DNA of 64,000 bases from assembly GCA_964629475.1 (NCBI GenBank), contig CAZVQW010000001.1, positions 186,001 through 250,000 on the forward strand, read 5' to 3'. The notes beneath the pieces were generated by a model. The model saw nothing but the letters and a program-made list of their open reading frames with translations. It was not told the DNA's origin and did not search any database. The stretch is from SMWD01 sp964629475. GTDB lineage: Bacteria > Pseudomonadota > Gammaproteobacteria > Steroidobacterales > GCA-2729495. Positions 50,373 to 57,748 of the stretch are shown one piece after another (position 1 is the stretch's first letter; each line of letters starts with the position of its first letter). A program made the position numbers and the translations under genes.

Positions 50373-50634
50373 GATCCGGTGTTTGGGTTATCTCGAGTCC
50401 GGCATTCAGGAATTTCGTGACGAACACGACCTTGTCATTGTCGGCCATGCTTTTTTTCAGGCAGGCGGTCACAGCCGGCATGACGTCATCAAACTCACCG
50501 CGTATCTGGGTACTCATCTGGTTGGTAACGGTCTCGATTCCGTTTTGTGAGCGAAGTTCGTGGATAAATGCACGTATCGCCGGCTTGTAGTCGGCATCCA
50601 ACGGATACATGCTGAGTTCGACGGTGATTATCAT
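50365..50634 (-). CDS. YkoF/MTH1187-like thiamine-binding protein
   Basis: An 89-residue protein of the small ferredoxin-like fold found in the thiamine-binding YkoF/MTH1187 superfamily. The strand ITVELSMYPLDADYKPAI near 2-19 and NQMSTQIRGEFDDVMPAVTACL near 38-59 follow the family pattern (E-x-S-x-x-P-L ... T-x-x-x-G-E-x-D/E-x-x). Members bind thiamine or its pyrimidine part. It has no signal peptide, so it acts in the cytoplasm. It is between the receptor gene (21 bp) and pnuT (8 bp overlap). Confidence 0.72.
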   Translation of the reverse strand: MIITVELSMYPLDADYKPAIRAFIHELRSQNGIETVTNQMSTQIRGEFDDVMPAVTACLKKSMADNDKVVFVTKFLNAGLEITQTPDLE

Positions 50635-50655
50635 TGTCTCGATGTCCTCATCCGG

Positions 50656-52782
50656 TTATTGATAGGCCCAATTCAGTGTGATGCCGATCTGACGTGGTTC
50701 TCCGGCCTGGGTATAGAGCCGGTTCGGATAATTTGGTGGCTCGTTGCCGAAATAGAAACCGCGCACAGTGAACGTCTCGTCGAAGATATTGCGTCCCCAC
50801 ACATCGACAGACCACGCACCCCATGCTTTGCCTAGCCGCAGATTGACCTGCTCGTAGGCCTGCGATTTCTGATCGTGGCTGTAGTCGTAATAAAACTCAT
50901 CCTTGCCGGTAACGTCCAGGCGTGCGAACCAGCCGCGCCCGTTTTGCCATCTGGCACCGAGCATGAAGTTATAAGCGGGCGCATGTGCCTGGTCACGGCC
51001 TTCGAGATCACGGATATATTCGAAGCGCTCGATATCTGCATCGAGCAACCCAAGTGCGCCAAATACGCTCCACGATTCGCTGAGGTGCCAATCGACACTG
51101 GCCTCCAGCCCCAGGTTTCTGCCCTGTTCCGCATTGTCGGTCAGAAACGAGAATGCGATGGGGTTGCCAACCGTATCCTGCACCGGCACTTTGACCTGCA
51201 TGTCATCACGAACCATCACGAATGCGACGAGATCGGCACGCAAGTTTCGATCTTCGCTCAGGTATTTAATGCCAAGTTCGTAATTCCACAGCGTTTCAGA
51301 CTCATACGGCACCTTGTCCGGCGGTGCGTTGGCGTCGAGATTAAACCCACCCGCCTTATAGCCACGCGCGAGACGACCGAAGATCATTGTCGCAGCAGTC
51401 GCCTGAAAGCTCAGGTTAACGTGCCCTCCCCACAAGTCATCATCCGGTGAGAAGTTTGCGCCCGGATCCGTGTAATCGGCGCTCCATGTTTCCCAGCGTA
51501 ACCCGGCATCCAGCCGCCAGGACGGCCCGAATGGTAGTCCGACCTCACCGAAAACTGCACGGCTTTCAGCGTCGTACGCACTGGCAAACGACGTCAGACA
51601 AGGCACGATGCAAAAAAAGTCATCACGACCATAATCGGTGACGTCGATGCCTTCATCGAGATTCAGACCATAGACACCAACAAGCCAGTCAGCGACCCCG
51701 AACAACCTGCCAGCGGGTCCGGAAATCAGACGAAACTCCTGACTAATGGTGTCACGATCACGATTTGTACTCGAGAAATAGTCGTAGATCGAATCTCCGA
51801 ATTGTGGCGTGTTCCAGAACGAATCGTTGCCCCAGTCGGCATCGAAACTAAACAGCGAATCGGTATTCGCGAGGCTCGTTATACTGACGAAGGTCACGCT
51901 GCCGCCAATTTGGCCCGTCACCCGGGCCGAACCGGCCCATGTTTCCTGCGCATCCTTGCCCGGCTTGTCGGCATACGTCACCGAACCGTTGTTATCGACA
52001 GCCCAGGCGTCATAGCCGTCGTCGATATCGGCATATAAGCCGGTCAGATCGATCTGCCAGCTGTCACCCGGGTTAAAGCGCAATTTACCGCGGACCGTCA
52101 GTTCATCAAAACCGTTCGTATCGTCACGACCGAGCGCGCTGTTGCGCAGGAACCCGTCGCTGTCGTATTTCTGGACGGCAACCCGAAAAGCGGCACCGCT
52201 GCCAATTGGCCCGCTCAGCATGCCGCCGAGTGCCGTGGTGTTATCGCTGCCGAGCGTGGCTTCGACACGTGACTCCAGTGCATCTGTCGGATCTGCAGAT
52301 TTTGCGTAGATCAACCCGGCCAGTGCATTGGCACCGTGACGCACACCCTGCGGCCCCCGCAACACATCCACCTGATCGACATCGAACAGCGTGGCGGCGC
52401 TGCCGAGACCGGACAAGTCAATATCATCGATGATGAAGCCGACGGATGGGTTCGGTGCGCCCTGGTACTGTTCGAGTTCGCCGATACCGCGTATCTGCAA
52501 ATAGCGCGCGCGGTTACCGTCACCTGAATAGTTCAGGTTTGGCACCAGCGCAATTAACTCCTCGAAATGCTGTACTGAGGACTGACGAATAACATCGCTA
52601 TCCAGTACGGTGATGCTTGTTGCGAGTCGCTCCGGCCCGGACTCGCGAAATGCCGATACGACGAGTTCGTCTACTGAACTGGTTGCCTCGCCAATGCGCT
52701 CTTCAGCATTAGCGCGGCCAGCCACACCACACTCGAAGATGGCCACTGTTACTAACATCGCCGCCTGAAAATATCGGTACAT
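50656..52782 (-). CDS. TonB-dependent outer-membrane receptor, probable thiamine receptor
   Basis: A 708-residue TonB-dependent receptor. A signal peptide (about 1-27) ends near ANAEERI; a TonB box candidate DELVVSA is at about 38-44; the plug domain has the VLRGPQGVRHGANALAG stretch near 116-132; the 22-strand barrel ends in LNWAYQ, with a terminal aromatic-rich strand. I start at the ATG at 52782; the frame is open to 52887 but that part is the riboswitch. The TPP riboswitch before it and the pnuT and kinase genes after it indicate thiamine or a thiamine phosphate as ligand. Confidence 0.85.
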   Translation of the reverse strand: MYRYFQAAMLVTVAIFECGVAGRANAEERIGEATSSVDELVVSAFRESGPERLATSITVLDSDVIRQSSVQHFEELIALVPNLNYSGDGNRARYLQIRGIGELEQYQGAPNPSVGFIIDDIDLSGLGSAATLFDVDQVDVLRGPQGVRHGANALAGLIYAKSADPTDALESRVEATLGSDNTTALGGMLSGPIGSGAAFRVAVQKYDSDGFLRNSALGRDDTNGFDELTVRGKLRFNPGDSWQIDLTGLYADIDDGYDAWAVDNNGSVTYADKPGKDAQETWAGSARVTGQIGGSVTFVSITSLANTDSLFSFDADWGNDSFWNTPQFGDSIYDYFSSTNRDRDTISQEFRLISGPAGRLFGVADWLVGVYGLNLDEGIDVTDYGRDDFFCIVPCLTSFASAYDAESRAVFGEVGLPFGPSWRLDAGLRWETWSADYTDPGANFSPDDDLWGGHVNLSFQATAATMIFGRLARGYKAGGFNLDANAPPDKVPYESETLWNYELGIKYLSEDRNLRADLVAFVMVRDDMQVKVPVQDTVGNPIAFSFLTDNAEQGRNLGLEASVDWHLSESWSVFGALGLLDADIERFEYIRDLEGRDQAHAPAYNFMLGARWQNGRGWFARLDVTGKDEFYYDYSHDQKSQAYEQVNLRLGKAWGAWSVDVWGRNIFDETFTVRGFYFGNEPPNYPNRLYTQAGEPRQIGITLNWAYQ

Positions 52783-52790
52783 CTTGTGAA

Positions 52791-52809
52791 TCTCTGCTGC
52801 AATCAGAGA
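52791..52809 (-). promoter_or_regulatory. Hairpin over the receptor ribosome site (riboswitch output)
   Basis: Read on the minus strand, TCTCTG (52809-52804) pairs with CAGAGA (52796-52791) around a 7-base loop. The 3' arm contains GAGA, the only ribosome-site-like sequence, 8 bases before the ATG at 52782. Closing it would block translation, so the riboswitch probably acts on translation start. Confidence 0.45.
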
Positions 52810-52847
52810 CCCGGTTCTTGACGGTCGGTGGGGGATACGATTCGTGC

Positions 52848-52931
52848 GCCCTCTTCCTACGCCGGCATTAACCGGATCAGGTTCCAAGGGTTTCTGTCGT
52901 CAGATCTCAGGCCTTTCAGCCACCCCCAAGG
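52848..52931 (-). ncRNA. TPP riboswitch (THI element)
   Basis: On the minus strand the conserved core is easy to read: a GGGGGTGGC 5' element, CTGAGA (52909-52904), ACCC, then GAACCTGATC and GTTAATGCCGGCGTAGGAA, all in the standard order of thiamine pyrophosphate aptamers. It begins just after the predicted transcription start and lies 66 bases before the receptor ATG. It should lower expression of the thiamine uptake genes when TPP is high. Confidence 0.95.
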
Positions 52932-52938
52932 TATTTTC

Positions 52939-52947
52939 ACTATAGCA
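52939..52947 (-). promoter_or_regulatory. Extended -10 promoter for the thiamine operon
   Basis: The minus strand reads TGCTATAGT (52947-52939), an extended -10 element. Transcription would begin near 52932, directly at the 5' edge of the TPP aptamer. No good -35 is seen, which fits an extended -10 promoter. Confidence 0.5.
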
Positions 52948-52955
52948 AAATTTCC

Positions 52956-53006
52956 GTAGGAGCGGCATCTTGCCGCGAACCAATCGCGGCAAGATGCCGT
53001 TCCTAC
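52956..53006. repeat. REP-like palindrome, copy 5
   Basis: Arms GTAGGAGCGGCATCTTGCCGC and GCGGCAAGATGCCGTTCCTAC with a short spacer. It differs in the arm core (ATCTTG in place of TTCCAG or TTTAGC). The right arm overlaps the stop codon of the DksA-like gene. Confidence 0.8.
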
Positions 53007-53350
53007 TCGATTTTACCGGCGCAGCGAATACAACGTGTCGTTGCCGGATCGAACTCGAGGCGGCGATGCGCAATCATCTCGTCACAATCGATGCAGCGGC
53101 CGTAATCGTCGGCATCGATGCGGATTAACGCCGCTTCGATCTGTCGCAAGTAGGCTTCCCGGCGCCGCTTCGCTTCCAGCGACATCGCCTGAGCCTGCAT
53201 TGCATCCATTCGCGACAAGCGGCCCACCTTGCTCTGATCGAGTTCGACGGGCTGCGCTGCCTGCTCTCCGGTATCCCCGACTTGCAGGATCTCGTCACGC
53301 AATTCGATCAGCCGTAACCGAAAGAATTCATTGTCGATGTCATCAGCCAT
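53003..53350 (-). CDS. DksA/TraR-family zinc-finger protein
   Basis: A 115-residue protein with an N-terminal helical part and a C-terminal zinc finger, CIDCDEMIAHRRLEFDPATTRC-type with two C-x2-C pairs (about 87-112). YLRQIEAALIRIDADDYGRC before it is the family pattern. Small members such as TraR or YbiI may bind the secondary channel of RNA polymerase. Its coiled-coil tip is shorter than that of DksA, so I do not call it dksA. The start is the ATG at 53350; the frame open to 53494 would run into yjbQ. It is 50 bp after yjbQ. Confidence 0.82.
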   Translation of the reverse strand: MADDIDNEFFRLRLIELRDEILQVGDTGEQAAQPVELDQSKVGRLSRMDAMQAQAMSLEAKRRREAYLRQIEAALIRIDADDYGRCIDCDEMIAHRRLEFDPATTRCIRCAGKIE

Positions 53351-53400
53351 GATTATTCCGTTGCCTGCGGTTGACCATGACGGCCCCGCGCGTGGCGCCA

Positions 53401-53820
53401 CTAGTCGCCGGAGACAGTCACTATAATGCGCCGCGAATGACCCGACGTGCGATGTTCCCACAGGTAAATACCCTGCCAGGTGCCGAGCAGGCAATGACCG
53501 CCATCGACCGGCATATTCAGGTCCGATTGTGTCAACACGCTGCGCACATGGGCGGACATATCGTCGGGCCCTTCCATCGTATGCCGATAGAGCGGATCGC
53601 CATCCGGCACGGTGCGCTGCATGAATGCCTCGAGATCGCGACGAACGTCCGGGTCGGCGTTTTCAGTCAACATGAGCGATGCGCTCGTATGCTGCACGAA
53701 GACATGGCAAATGCCGGTATTGATTCCCGAGAGACTGACGGTCGACTTGATTTCGTCGCTGAGGTCGACCGTGCTACGCCCAACCGTCGTGACTTCTAAC
53801 GTGCGCTGATAAACCGCCAT
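53401..53820 (-). CDS. yjbQ: YjbQ family protein (secondary thiamine-phosphate synthase type)
   Basis: A 139-residue UPF0047/YjbQ protein. VFVQHTSASLMLTENADPDVRRD near 40-62, the segment YRHTMEGPDDMSAHVRS near 77 and LGTWQGIYLWEHR near 111 are the family signatures, with the conserved His residues. The family (TIGR00149) is called secondary thiamine-phosphate synthase because E. coli YjbQ shows weak ThiE-like activity; its main job is not known. It lies in a leftward run, 3 bp after the pseudo-phosphatase gene and near the thiamine operon, which may be chance. Confidence 0.88.
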   Translation of the reverse strand: MAVYQRTLEVTTVGRSTVDLSDEIKSTVSLSGINTGICHVFVQHTSASLMLTENADPDVRRDLEAFMQRTVPDGDPLYRHTMEGPDDMSAHVRSVLTQSDLNMPVDGGHCLLGTWQGIYLWEHRTSGHSRRIIVTVSGD

Positions 53821-53823
53821 CGA

Positions 53824-54390
53824 CTACAGGCCGTAGGGCGTTCCATATTTCAGCTGCAGCGTTTTGACCTTTCCGTACCACGGGATGCTGAGAATATACA
53901 GGTTGTCATGTTCCTGTTCGGCGATTAGCCCCAGGCGCTTGCTGCCATGAAACTTGCGAATCAGACGCGGCAGTGCTTCCTGATCGGTGATCACGAGTAC
54001 GATTTTGCCCTTGTACTCTTTCAGGATCATCTGTGTCAGACCCCTGACATTTTGTGAATCGACGACCTGCACCGGTATCTGCAATGAATCTGCCAGCGGT
54101 TCAGCCGTTTCCTGCGTGCTGCGGTATTGAGTCGCGAAAATCGCATCGACACCGGCAACGACATCAACCGTGCTGACGATCCTCGCCAGTTCACGCGCGC
54201 GCTGTTGGCCGGCTGGGCTCAGACCCGGATTCTCGTCACCTGAATCAAGAATCTCGGCATAACGCACGAACACGACAGTTGTCGTCGCCTGAGATTCGAA
54301 AACCCAGGCCAGACTAAGTGCCACGATCAGGAATAACGCGCTGGCAATTACTCTTCGGCGGCGGCGCCTTTTACGTCGATTGTCATCCAC
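53824..54390 (-). CDS. Membrane-anchored pseudo-histidine-phosphatase
   Basis: A 188-residue protein with a basic start, one membrane helix (about 15-31) and a domain of the SixA/phosphoglycerate mutase fold. VVFVRYAEILDSGDENPGLSPAGQQRARELARI aligns with the usual V-R-H-A-E start, but the catalytic His is Tyr. ATQYRSTQETAEPLA keeps the second Arg. The second catalytic His, normally in V-x-G-H-S-N, is missing (VLVITDQEALPRLI). Both catalytic His residues are thus absent and the domain is probably a binding protein. It starts a run with yjbQ and the DksA-like gene. Confidence 0.75.
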   Translation of the reverse strand: MDDNRRKRRRRRRVIASALFLIVALSLAWVFESQATTTVVFVRYAEILDSGDENPGLSPAGQQRARELARIVSTVDVVAGVDAIFATQYRSTQETAEPLADSLQIPVQVVDSQNVRGLTQMILKEYKGKIVLVITDQEALPRLIRKFHGSKRLGLIAEQEHDNLYILSIPWYGKVKTLQLKYGTPYGL

Positions 54391-54447
54391 GAGTCTCGTT
54401 TCTTCCTTCTTGTTTAATTCTTCAGTTCTACCCTGTTCGGTCGGACA

Positions 54448-54747
54448 TTATTTCCCGGCTGATCCGGGCCGATCATCGTCCGCTGTCTTGGTATCGAGCA
54501 CCTCATATTCCGCTTCGACGAATGAATCGTCGCGCCGTTGCAGGCCGGCTTTGCGTGTCAACCACCAGATACGAATATAGAGAATAATCCCGGCGACCAG
54601 CATGAAGCCGATGAGTGCCACGAGCACGATGCCGCCAAGAAATACGGCAGCGATGAACGCAATAATCCCAACGATGAGGCCTAAGGCCTGCACGAAAGGA
54701 TTGGTCGGCCGCGAGCCCCCGGCACTGGTTATTCGAATGTAACGCAC
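54448..54747 (-). CDS. Small membrane protein, hypothetical
   Basis: A 99-residue protein with two hydrophobic helices (about 20-40 and 42-62), a cluster of basic residues (RIWWLTRKAGLQRR near 59-72) and an acidic tail with EAEYEVLDTK. The pattern of two helices then an EYE(V/I)(I/L) tail is one I have seen in small uncharacterised gammaproteobacterial membrane proteins, but no function is known to me. It lies between the pseudo-phosphatase and methyltransferase genes on the same strand, with gaps of 57 and 38 bp. Confidence 0.6.
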   Translation of the reverse strand: MRYIRITSAGGSRPTNPFVQALGLIVGIIAFIAAVFLGGIVLVALIGFMLVAGIILYIRIWWLTRKAGLQRRDDSFVEAEYEVLDTKTADDDRPGSAGK

Positions 54748-54785
54748 AAGGCTATTCTACCGGCGCAAATCAGTCAGGTTAACCG

Positions 54786-55808
54786 CTAATTTGCCCTCTC
54801 CCCCTCGACAATCGACAGCATGGACGGATCTTCGGTCGAAATCACGCGCAGCAGGCGCAGGCCGGCCGCGGCAAACAGGTGCGAGAATTCTTCCTCGGTT
54901 CGCTCCCGGCCCGGCGTCAACGCCATTATTGCCAGATCCAGGTTCTTGTTCGGATCCGGGTCGTTGCCCGGCTTCATGACGGCATCGATGACCAGTACCT
55001 TGCTCGTGTCCGTCATCGCGTCGCGACAGCGACGCAGGATATTGATGGCCCGATCATCATCCCAGTCGTGGATGATTCTTTTCATGACATACAGACCGAA
55101 GCCGGACGGCACATCAGCAAAGAAATTGCCGGCAATACGCGCGACCACGTCGCGTAATCCGGCCTCGTCCAGGTTTACGGGATCGGCCAGTACCTGCGGC
55201 TGTTCAAATAATGCCGCCGTAGTACCCGGGTACTGCTCGATGATCGCGGCCAGCAACCCCCCCTGCCCGCCGCCGATATCGATGACGGGTGCATGATCAT
55301 TGAAAGCATAAGCCTGTGCGACCTGTTTGTTTTCGGCCTGAGAGACACTCGCCATGCGCCGGTCGAACGTCGCATTCGCATCCGGATGCTCGGCCAGGTA
55401 ATCGAAAAATGCCTGCCCGTAAGCAATCTCGAACGCGATCTCACCGGTCTGTATGGCCTCCGGCAATGCCCGGTAGGTACTCCAGTGGATATCCTGCCAG
55501 TCGAGTACGAACATCTCGCGCATCGAATCAGGATGGTCGGCCTGCAGTAACTCGGCACGCGGGGTCAGTTCAATGTGACCTTGCTCATTTTCAGCGAATA
55601 CGCCGTGCCCACCGAGCATCCTGAGCAATCGGTACAGTGCATCATGGTCGCAACGAGTCGTCGCAGTCAGCTCATCCATCGATTTTGGGCCATCTGCAAC
55701 AAGATCTGCGATACCAAGATCTGCCACAATTCCGAGTGCACGTGCCAGCATGATCTGGCCGGTGATGTTGAACAGAAATTCTTTCGCTGTCGGCGTATTG
55801 CTCATCAT
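54786..55808 (-). CDS. SAM-dependent O-methyltransferase (family 2)
   Basis: A 340-residue methyltransferase. An N-terminal winged dimerisation domain (about 8-90, with ALGIVADLGIADLVADGPKSMDEL) precedes a Rossmann domain. VIDIGGGQGGLLAAI near 175 is the SAM-binding motif, and GLYVMKRIIHDWDDDRAINILRRC near 243-266 contains the catalytic His found in hydroxyindole/hydroxyneurosporene methyltransferases. It would methylate a hydroxyl of a small, probably aromatic, compound. I start at ATG 55808; GTG 55814 and ATG 55805 are near. The AraC-family gene is divergent. Confidence 0.82.
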   Translation of the reverse strand: MMSNTPTAKEFLFNITGQIMLARALGIVADLGIADLVADGPKSMDELTATTRCDHDALYRLLRMLGGHGVFAENEQGHIELTPRAELLQADHPDSMREMFVLDWQDIHWSTYRALPEAIQTGEIAFEIAYGQAFFDYLAEHPDANATFDRRMASVSQAENKQVAQAYAFNDHAPVIDIGGGQGGLLAAIIEQYPGTTAALFEQPQVLADPVNLDEAGLRDVVARIAGNFFADVPSGFGLYVMKRIIHDWDDDRAINILRRCRDAMTDTSKVLVIDAVMKPGNDPDPNKNLDLAIMALTPGRERTEEEFSHLFAAAGLRLLRVISTEDPSMLSIVEGERAN

Positions 55809-55932
55809 TTGCACTCTAACCGATAATGAAAATCCCGCATAGCGGATAACAGCATCGCTAACACCTCACCTGCGAATGCGAAATTAAACCTGATATATTT
55901 ACTGTCTCACGCCCTGCAACCATCACTTAACC

Positions 55933-56970
55933 ATGCAATTTGAAGCCAGCACAATCGCCACTGTGGTTCCCATGGTCATTGAAGCCATGCAGAAAAACTA
56001 CAATTTTGACGCGCGGCCACTTATCGCGGATCTCGGTATCGATCTGTCTCGTATCGACGTGCCGGGCGCACGTTATCCGGTGGCCATGATGATGGGCATG
56101 ACTCAGGCCCTGCTGGACAAGACAGGCGACAGCACCATTGGTCTGGCCATCGGCCGTCACGTTCGGCCGACGACATTCCATGCGCTCGGCTATGCCTGGC
56201 TCGCCAGCGGATCCCTGCTCGGAGCATTTAAGCGACTGGCACGATACGACCGGATCGTTTCAACGGTCAGTCGGGTCACTATCGCTCCGGCCGATCACAG
56301 CTACACCTTGATTTTCGAGGATCGCGACACAGAAATAGACCCGCGACCGATAGGCACCGACTGCTATTTCATGGCGCTGATTACAATGTGCCGCTGGATT
56401 GGCGAAACAAACGTCGCCCCACTCGAGATTCACCTGCGCCATGCTGACGGCGACCGCGCCGGTGAGTACGTCACTGCCTTTGGCGCGCCTGTCGTGTTCG
56501 ATGCAAAGCAGGATTGCATGATATTCGACCGCGAAACAGTAGAACGACCTGTATCCGGCGGTAACGTCGAACTGGCACGTTTTAATGATCAGATAACCGA
56601 GGATTACCTCGCTGCACTGGAACCGTCCACCGTCACACGGACGGTACGGGATCTCCTGATGCAATTGCTGCCATCCGGTGATGCCACCCAGGATCGCATC
56701 GCCAGTCGGCTGCATCGCAGTTGCAGCAGCCTGCAACGCGACTTACGCGCTGAAGGTACCTCATTTCGAGATGTGCGCGAGGAAACCCGTCGGCAACTGG
56801 CAACTGAATACGTCCAGCGCAGCGACATTTCGCTGCAGGAAGTCGCTTTCCTGCTCGGCTTTTCAGATCAGAGTAATTTCTCGCGGGCATTTCGGCGCTG
56901 GACCGGGGCCTCGCCTAAAGACTGGCGCGGCTCGCCGCAGACGCGCGGCGGAACAAAGGCAGATGCCTGA
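55933..56970 (+). CDS. AraC-family transcriptional regulator, OruR/ArgR-like
   Basis: A 345-residue regulator. The N-terminal two thirds (about 15-200) look like the Arabinose_bd/OruR-type domain, with DSTIGLAIGRHVRPTTFHALGYAWLASGSL near 65-94. The C-terminal double helix-turn-helix includes IASRLHRSCSSLQRDLRAEGTSFRDV near 255-280 and ISLQEVAFLLGFSDQSNFSRAFRRWTGASP near 301-330, the AraC signature. It is divergent from the methyltransferase gene (124 bp between), which it probably controls. The effector is unknown. Confidence 0.87.
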   Translation: MQFEASTIATVVPMVIEAMQKNYNFDARPLIADLGIDLSRIDVPGARYPVAMMMGMTQALLDKTGDSTIGLAIGRHVRPTTFHALGYAWLASGSLLGAFKRLARYDRIVSTVSRVTIAPADHSYTLIFEDRDTEIDPRPIGTDCYFMALITMCRWIGETNVAPLEIHLRHADGDRAGEYVTAFGAPVVFDAKQDCMIFDRETVERPVSGGNVELARFNDQITEDYLAALEPSTVTRTVRDLLMQLLPSGDATQDRIASRLHRSCSSLQRDLRAEGTSFRDVREETRRQLATEYVQRSDISLQEVAFLLGFSDQSNFSRAFRRWTGASPKDWRGSPQTRGGTKADA

Positions 56971-56998
56971 ATCCAACTGTACTATTGATGCCATTGGT

Positions 56999-57054
56999 TC
57001 ATTACACTGGGCTCATTACACTGGATTTATTACTCTTGCTCTCATTAGATTCAG
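56999..57054 (+). repeat. Short tandem repeats with a 14-bp period
   Basis: TCATTACACTGG at 56999-57010 is repeated at 57013-57024 and then decays (TTATTACTCTTG at 57027, TCATTAGATTC at 57042). The spacing is 14, 14 and 15 bp. They fill the region between the AraC-family gene and the DUF4136 lipoprotein gene, directly before the latter's ribosome site. Confidence 0.6.
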
Positions 57055-57081
57055 GCCAAATCTGACAAAGGAAATATCATC

Positions 57082-57678
57082 ATGCTTCGTTCCATCCTGA
57101 CCGGCTCACGTCATTTGGCATTAGCGGGCGCGGCGCTTGTTATCGGCGCCTGTGCATCGACACCGGATGTCTACACCAACGTTGACAGAAATGCTGATTT
57201 TACGCAGTACAAGACATACGGCTTTTTCGATCAATTGGCTACGGACCGAGCAGGTTACGAATCGACGGAAACCCGATTATTAAAGTCCTTTGTGGCGCGG
57301 GAGATGGAGAATCGCAATTTTATCTCTGCAGATATGCCGGACCTGAAGATTAACTTCTATATCGAGACAGAAGAGAAAATTCGCTCACGCCAGACGCCGA
57401 CAACTGGCGGATATTACGGTGGTGGATATTACGGATACCGCGGTTACGGAGCCTGGGGAGGGTACGAGACTCGAATCGATCAATACACCCAGGGCACGCT
57501 GAATATCGATGTTGTTGATGTGCGTACGAAACAACTCGTCTGGGAAGGTGCACTCGTCGGCAAGATCACCAAGGAAGTCATGGAAAATCTCGAATCCGCG
57601 CTGGATCAGGCCGTGGCAGAAATCTACAAGAGTTTCCCGGTCCCGCCAAAGGCCCCGATCCCGGCCACCGTTCAGTAG
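57082..57678 (+). CDS. DUF4136 lipoprotein
   Basis: A 198-residue lipoprotein. The signal peptide ends in VIGACAS with the lipidation Cys at about 24. The mature part starts with VYTNVDRNADFTQYKTYGFFD, the DUF4136 pattern, and has a Gly/Tyr-rich loop (GGYYGGGYYGYRGYG at about 110-124) before TQGTLNIDVVDVRTKQLVWEG. It is probably outer-membrane anchored, with unknown function. AAAGGAAATATC precedes the ATG. A second lipoprotein gene follows after 70 bp. Confidence 0.87.
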   Translation: MLRSILTGSRHLALAGAALVIGACASTPDVYTNVDRNADFTQYKTYGFFDQLATDRAGYESTETRLLKSFVAREMENRNFISADMPDLKINFYIETEEKIRSRQTPTTGGYYGGGYYGYRGYGAWGGYETRIDQYTQGTLNIDVVDVRTKQLVWEGALVGKITKEVMENLESALDQAVAEIYKSFPVPPKAPIPATVQ

Positions 57679-57748
57679 CGACATCGACACGACAAAACTG
57701 CAACTATCGGGCGCAATGTGGGTCGAATTCTGTTCAGGAGACAAAAAC

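Noticed and set aside
52783..52887. N-terminal extension of the TonB-dependent receptor
   Set aside because: The bases are the TPP riboswitch and its output region, and the signal peptide starts at 52782.
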